DNA of 33,744 bases, taken from NCBI GenBank assembly GCA_022925895.1, contig JAKSYS010000672.1, positions 1 through 33,744 on the forward strand, in the 5' to 3' direction. The DNA is from Fragilaria crotonensis (lineage: Eukaryota; Bacillariophyta; Fragilariophyceae; Fragilariales; Fragilariaceae). A program made the translations under genes and the position numbers. Below the pieces are notes generated by a model. The model made no database searches. It saw only the letters and a list, made by a program, of their open reading frames with translations, and was not told the origin of the DNA. Of the stretch, positions 29,449-33,744 are shown piece by piece. Each line of letters begins with the position of its first letter. Position 1 is the first letter of the stretch.

Positions 29449-31260
29449 TCATTGGCATTTAAGTAACCCCAAATGTGTACTTAGGCTGGACCTGCTTCCA
29501 GGAACAGTAGAGGGTTGAGGCACACAATTTATAATGGTTGTTGTTATACCATTACATTCACTCAAACTTGGATCAAATGTGACATGAAACTTAGGAGAGA
29601 CATGGCCAATCTTGAGGTTGAGAACAAGAGCCACACTCAGGCATGCTGAATAGACATGCCAAGGTAGACTCCCCTGCGTGATCTGACCTCCCACTTGGGC
29701 AATTTCGCCAGATTTCATCTTGTTGTCAACAAGGACAAACACAGGACATCCAAAAGGTTGAAAATGATTCAAATTTGGATTGACTTCAGACCTTGCAAAC
29801 AACTCAAAGGAGACTTGTGATCCTCTCTTGCTTCTGATTGTTATGTATGCTCAGAGTGGCACTCTGAGAGTATAAGGCCAGAGATGAGCAAACAATAGCC
29901 ATGGGCCACCTGTGTTGATTATGAATCATGATGGTTCTGCTTGATCTTGCAAAGTCCTGATCTTCTTCCTGCAACAGCATTCTGAAAATGAGCATTGACT
30001 CCACAGAAAGTGATTGCCTGACCTGCTAGTTGACAGCCGCCATGAACTTGTTCCCTGCAAACCTGCCATTGTCAGCTTGACAACTCTTGACTTGACCTTG
30101 AACTTGGAGGCATACCTCTCGAAGGCCAGCTTTGCTTCAAGAATTTCATCTGCATTGGCTGGTTGACTTCTGAAGGTAGATGTATGACAAACCACTGAAG
30201 TGATCAACAAAGATAGTTTCCAGCCACCTTGTACCTTTTCTTGGTGAGCCAACCCATAATTTGGGCAATGAGACCTGGAGGGCTGGACTACAACTGATCA
30301 ATGCTGATGCACTGTCCTGGCTCTGAGGCTGTTTGAGGTTTTCCACATTGGTGGCTTTTCCATAGCAGATGGTGCAAGTTTGAACCTGGCACTTGGCCAA
30401 CAACTCCTTGGGGAGCAGACTGCACTTGGTGGCCATGCTTTGCATTTTGGCAGCCGACACCTGATTCAACTTGTGATGCCAGCAAAGGATATCTGTGGCA
30501 GGGTTCTCATGAACAGCAGTGTCCTTTAAATCTTCAATGATGACTGGCAAGTTGATGCGGTCATTAGCTAGCTCCAAGATCAAATGAGACTGGTGTATTT
30601 AAAGGCTGGCTCCAATCCACTCATAACGAAGCATAAGGTGCTTCTAGTTGCATCTGGTTGCATATGGTGCTTCTGGTTGAGGAGCTTATCCTTCAAGTCT
30701 TCATTTTAATCATCAAGGATGAGATGTGTGACCATAGAGACAATGATTGATCATGATCCTCATCCTGTTCCACTTCACACATGTTGCAGAAGGTGCTGGA
30801 AAAAGCCTTGTAGCTGGGAGCAGTGTACATGGTTGCAATGTTGCCACTGACCTTACTCACCCTCACTGTTTTAGTATGCTTTCTTTGAGCCCAGTGAAGT
30901 TGAATGAACTGTAGGTGAGGGCATGGTTGCAGGCATCTTGAAAAGAAATCTCACCATACAACTCAATGAGGTCCTTGGATAGGGCAACATCACCTTGGCT
31001 TAGAATGCTCAAGATGCTGAGCCAGTCAACAACAATGCATGTGTCCGTGGTTGATCCAAGAAGAGCTGAAGGTTGTCTGGCTTGCAGTCAAACTTGATGG
31101 ATAGAGCCACTGTGTCAGCTTTAAAGAGCTTAGCAGTAGACTGATCAGAGTAGTTGAGGTCATCAGGTGCTTGGGTAGCCATAGTTATCTTGGAGACCAA
31201 GAAATGATGAAGAACATGACTTGGAAGAAAGAAGAGCTTCTTGATGAGTGAGTGCAGCAT
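29449..31260 (-). mobile_element. Decayed Copia fragment, gag to integrase
   Basis: Minus-strand fragments in several frames keep Copia features in the right order. They include a Gag-like N-terminus (FKADTVALSIKFDCKPDNLQ, 31260-31009), then a Gag piece with KDLIELYGEISFQDACNHAL near 30930-30990. A GAG-pre-integrase and integrase start follow (ILCWHHKLNQVSAAKMQSM, CTICYGKA, FVDHFSGLSYIYLQ, 30583-30146), then an integrase C-terminus (FGCPVFVLVDNKMKSG, HVSPKFHVTFD, 29802-29449). Reverse transcriptase and RNase H are not found. Stops and frame changes are frequent and CpG is nearly absent (six in 29401-30600). The Gag text differs from the intact element, so this is a different Copia lineage. 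LTRs were not identified. Confidence 0.75.
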
Positions 31261-33040
31261 TTAGCTTGCAATTGAGTGCTTATCAAGGATATGCCAAATT
31301 TGAGTTTAAATGATCAAGACTTAGTTTTATTCAAGGCAATGGAGCAACAAGTAAGGGCTCAGTTACAACCAATTAGTAAATATAAATATAGGCTTGTTAT
31401 TTTTGCAATAGACTTATTGTGAGATGAATAACCCAAAATGAATCTGAAATGACCAAATGAGAGCTCTGGAGCTGCACTTTCCTTGTTCTTTCTGTTCTGA
31501 CCATTCCTTGAATGTTCTTCTTTGTTTGTTCTTCAGAATTCATTGAGTTGATTGATTGTTGAAAGATACGGAGTCCCAAAGACATTTATTGAAGTATAAA
31601 GAATTTAACATGTAGCTAGATTTGGTGATGCACTTGTTTGTGTTCTCTTTGGATGTAGGCTGGTCATTCTGCTTCTCATTGATTTCAGAACATTCAACAA
31701 TGACCAAAGAAAAATGATGCAAACAATTACGAGAATGCGAACCCAAAGCGTGACTGAATTGTTCAAAAGAGAACCAAAGCGTGACTTGCAGGAAACTTTG
31801 GTTGACGAACAGAAGGAAGAGTGGAGGTAGAGTATGATCACGACAGTGGACATCATCACAGAAGTTTTCTTTTATCAAGCAGAAAATATAGCAAGCCCTG
31901 TTGGGCACTGGATTCAATGACATGGAAGCAGCCAACATCCATATGCTGGAAGTCAATATGCTGACCTTAAAGGACGTCTGTGCTCATGCCGAAGGCACTT
32001 AAAGGATGCTTCTTGACAGGAAGGAATGGCTGCCACCAGCATGACACTAAACTTTTTACTCCAAGGCTTCACCTTAACATTTGGATTTGGTTCAACAAGA
32101 GCTGAAGTAGTCAACCTCAGCATCCCAACTTTAGATGGCACTGATATGCAACTGATCTGTCTGGGCAAGACCCAGACATTGGTCAGCAAGGGAACAAAGG
32201 CATAGGCATGAATGGCAACAGAAACAAACAGACAAAGGAACAAGTCTTGGATGTCCACTCCACCTGTATCTGAAGCACCAGCTCAAGTAGACAAGTAAGC
32301 CAATCAACTACTATTCATGCCATGGCAATACATACTGGCAACAAGAAAGGTGCAGATTGAGCAAATGGTGGCAGAACTGCAATTGACATCTTTTCCTTTG
32401 CCCTTGATCCATCTGTGTGGCGCACAGAAATTTAGGATGTTCCCATTGTGATTACTGTGCTGCTTGCTCAATGTCCTGCTCGCTATCATTACCCATATCC
32501 TCCCCATACTCTTTGTACTGCTCACCTATGTGATGAATATATTTTGAGTCCTATTTGTAAATGCTTTGTAAACCTTAACACTGGAAGATCTCCCAACTAA
32601 CCATGGCACACTGTCTTCACATGAAGCCAAGTCAGCCATTGCAATCCGTCACATGTGTGGCATGGTCGTTGTTTGCCTTCATATGTTCCAATTTCACACC
32701 AGGTGGTGATCATTGCCTGCTTTCATTGGCTTTAACTGGCTTCTGTTGTACAGTGGTTGTTGCCAAATGTCAATTCAGCACCACCTGCGGAGCCTGGTTT
32801 TGGCTTCTACTGGCTACTGTTGTACCGTACTGGATGTCTTTTGTCAATTCAATACAACTTGCTGAGCTTGGAGGTACCTTCATGCTGCCAGTATCTTGCC
32901 CTCAAACAACACTTTCAAAAGTTCATTTGCAACACAACTGCCAGTCATGTCAGAAGCATTTGCTCCAATGACAGCACCACGGGAAGGGGGGTCAGTTGCT
33001 TTGAAAAGGCATCACCTGCAGTACACCGCATGTGCCCTTA
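31261..33040. other. CpG-poor non-coding region, probably old transposon sequence
   Basis: About 1.8 kb without a recognisable protein in any frame; the short ORFs show no family resemblance. I counted roughly 11 CG dinucleotides in 31261-32580. The position upstream of the decayed gag would suit a former leader and LTR, but no LTR pair was found. Confidence 0.45.
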
Positions 33041-33180
33041 GTGTAGAGCGATACAGGATACTATTATTGCTAGTATCCAGTACTACAATACAATGGCCAT
33101 GTATAGTACTTGGATATACCGGTAGGCTAGTGATTGAACAGTACAGCGCAACAATACAACACTAATCCTGTACTACAGTA
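33041..33180. repeat. GTAC-rich low-complexity stretch
   Basis: Repeated TAGTA/AGTAC/GTACTAC motifs, including TGTACT-AC-AGTACA near 33170. It resembles the GTAC clusters of the other spacers. Confidence 0.4.
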
Positions 33181-33328
33181 CAACCGTACAACACACTACG
33201 TGATCAGCATACAGTAGAATTTCAACTAGTTGACAACTCCTGGAGACTCAGTGACAACCGTACAACACACTATGTGATCAGCATACCGTAGAATTTCAAC
33301 TAGTTGACAACTCCTGGAGACTCAGTGA
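33181..33328. repeat. 74-bp tandem direct duplication
   Basis: Units 33181-33254 and 33255-33328 differ at two positions (ctacg/ctatg and acag/accg). The end of the second unit plus the following bases form GGAGACTCA-G-TGAGTCTCC (33316-33334), a perfect 9-bp palindrome with one central base. Confidence 0.85.
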
Positions 33329-33539
33329 GTCTCCTAGAGATTAAAAAGAGAACAGTTCAATCCCATCAGGGATGAGACTGCTCTCAAGTATTTTATCAAC
33401 TAGAATTGTAACTTTTATTAACCTAAAATTATCACCCCTTAAAACTAGCTACAAATTACTTTATTAATAACTGATTACTTCACGCGTAGGGCAGCACCCA
33501 CTTTGATGTATTCCCCGCCGAGAAAATGAGCACAACTAG
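33329..33539. other. AT-rich spacer, nothing recognised
   Basis: Low-complexity AT-rich sequence (for example ttattaacctaaaatta) with no ORF. CpG becomes normal again from about 33480, marking the end of the depleted block. Confidence 0.4.
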
Positions 33540-33671
33540 CTACTTCCTCACTTGAGCACCTTCCGGGAATTTATTATTTGCCAAACCAACAACAACACTC
33601 CTCATCCTCTCTTGTGTTTGTCCTGGGATACAGGTGCTCTCTTTGCGGCTGAGAGCCGCAGATGATGCCAT
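33540..33671 (-). CDS. Possible fragment of an unrecognised coding sequence at the window edge
   Basis: A 43-codon minus-strand frame (MASSAALSRKESTC ... NKFPEGAQVRK) has a coding look: mixed residues, hydrophobic VVVGLA segment and normal CpG use. An upstream in-frame stop lies about 50 bases away. It could be the last exon of a gene that continues beyond the window or a remnant. No family is recognised. Confidence 0.2.
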   Translation of the reverse strand: MASSAALSRKESTCIPGQTQERMRSVVVGLANNKFPEGAQVRK

Positions 33672-33744
33672 TGCACGGATTCCTCCATTGTGCTTGTTGT
33701 TTGTGATCAGTCACAGCAGTTGAAAAGTACCCAACTCCAGTACT

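Overview
This is nuclear DNA from a diatom, most likely a Phaeodactylum-like pennate, though the species cannot be proved from the window. The signs are short (67-70 nt) GT-AG introns, dense genes on alternating strands, two or three proteins with a signal peptide followed by the phenylalanine that marks diatom plastid presequences, stramenopile-style Copia polyproteins, and intergenic spacers rich in GTAC palindromes.

Layout. 0.2-2.6 kb (+): a plastid-type short-chain dehydrogenase and a CCCH/RING splicing factor (RNF113/Cwc24). 2.6-5.6 kb (-): a long organelle-type pentatricopeptide repeat (PPR) protein. 6.5-7.7 kb (-): a three-exon syntaxin-like Qa-SNARE without an evident membrane anchor. 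8.8-9.8 kb (+): a plastid-type isopentenyl-diphosphate isomerase with an in-frame stop. 10.1-12.4 kb (-): PLAA/Doa1 (WD40-PFU-PUL), a Cdc48 cofactor. 12.9-15.0 kb: a DUF501 protein and a two-exon formiminotransferase-domain protein whose coding 3' ends overlap.

15.1-22.3 kb: a young, full-length Ty1/Copia element on the minus strand. It has near-identical LTRs, a 5-bp target duplication, a polypurine tract and one long gag-membrane-PR-INT-RT-RH reading frame. It sits in the roughly 310-bp divergent promoter between the formiminotransferase gene and a ThiE/TenI-like gene. Its 5' leader is an array of hairpins that nearly all share one three-base loop, which I consider the most unusual signal in the window.

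22.4-28.2 kb: the ThiE/TenI-like gene, a membrane RING-H2 protein, a 1.1-kb non-autonomous element with 60-bp inverted repeats, an XRCC3-like RAD51 paralogue, and S-adenosylmethionine decarboxylase (polyamine synthesis). 28.9-33.5 kb: a strongly CpG-depleted graveyard of old transposon sequence with a decayed Copia gag-integrase fragment, degenerate satellite-like repeats and a 74-bp tandem duplication.

A caution for the reader: PPR, PLAA (three times), the Copia polyprotein (twice), the RING gene and XRCC3 are each broken by single-base length changes that can be placed in a mononucleotide run. Seven of eight are missing one base. This looks more like consensus sequencing error than coordinated decay, so these genes are annotated as single genes across the breaks. 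No tRNA, rRNA or CRISPR array was seen.
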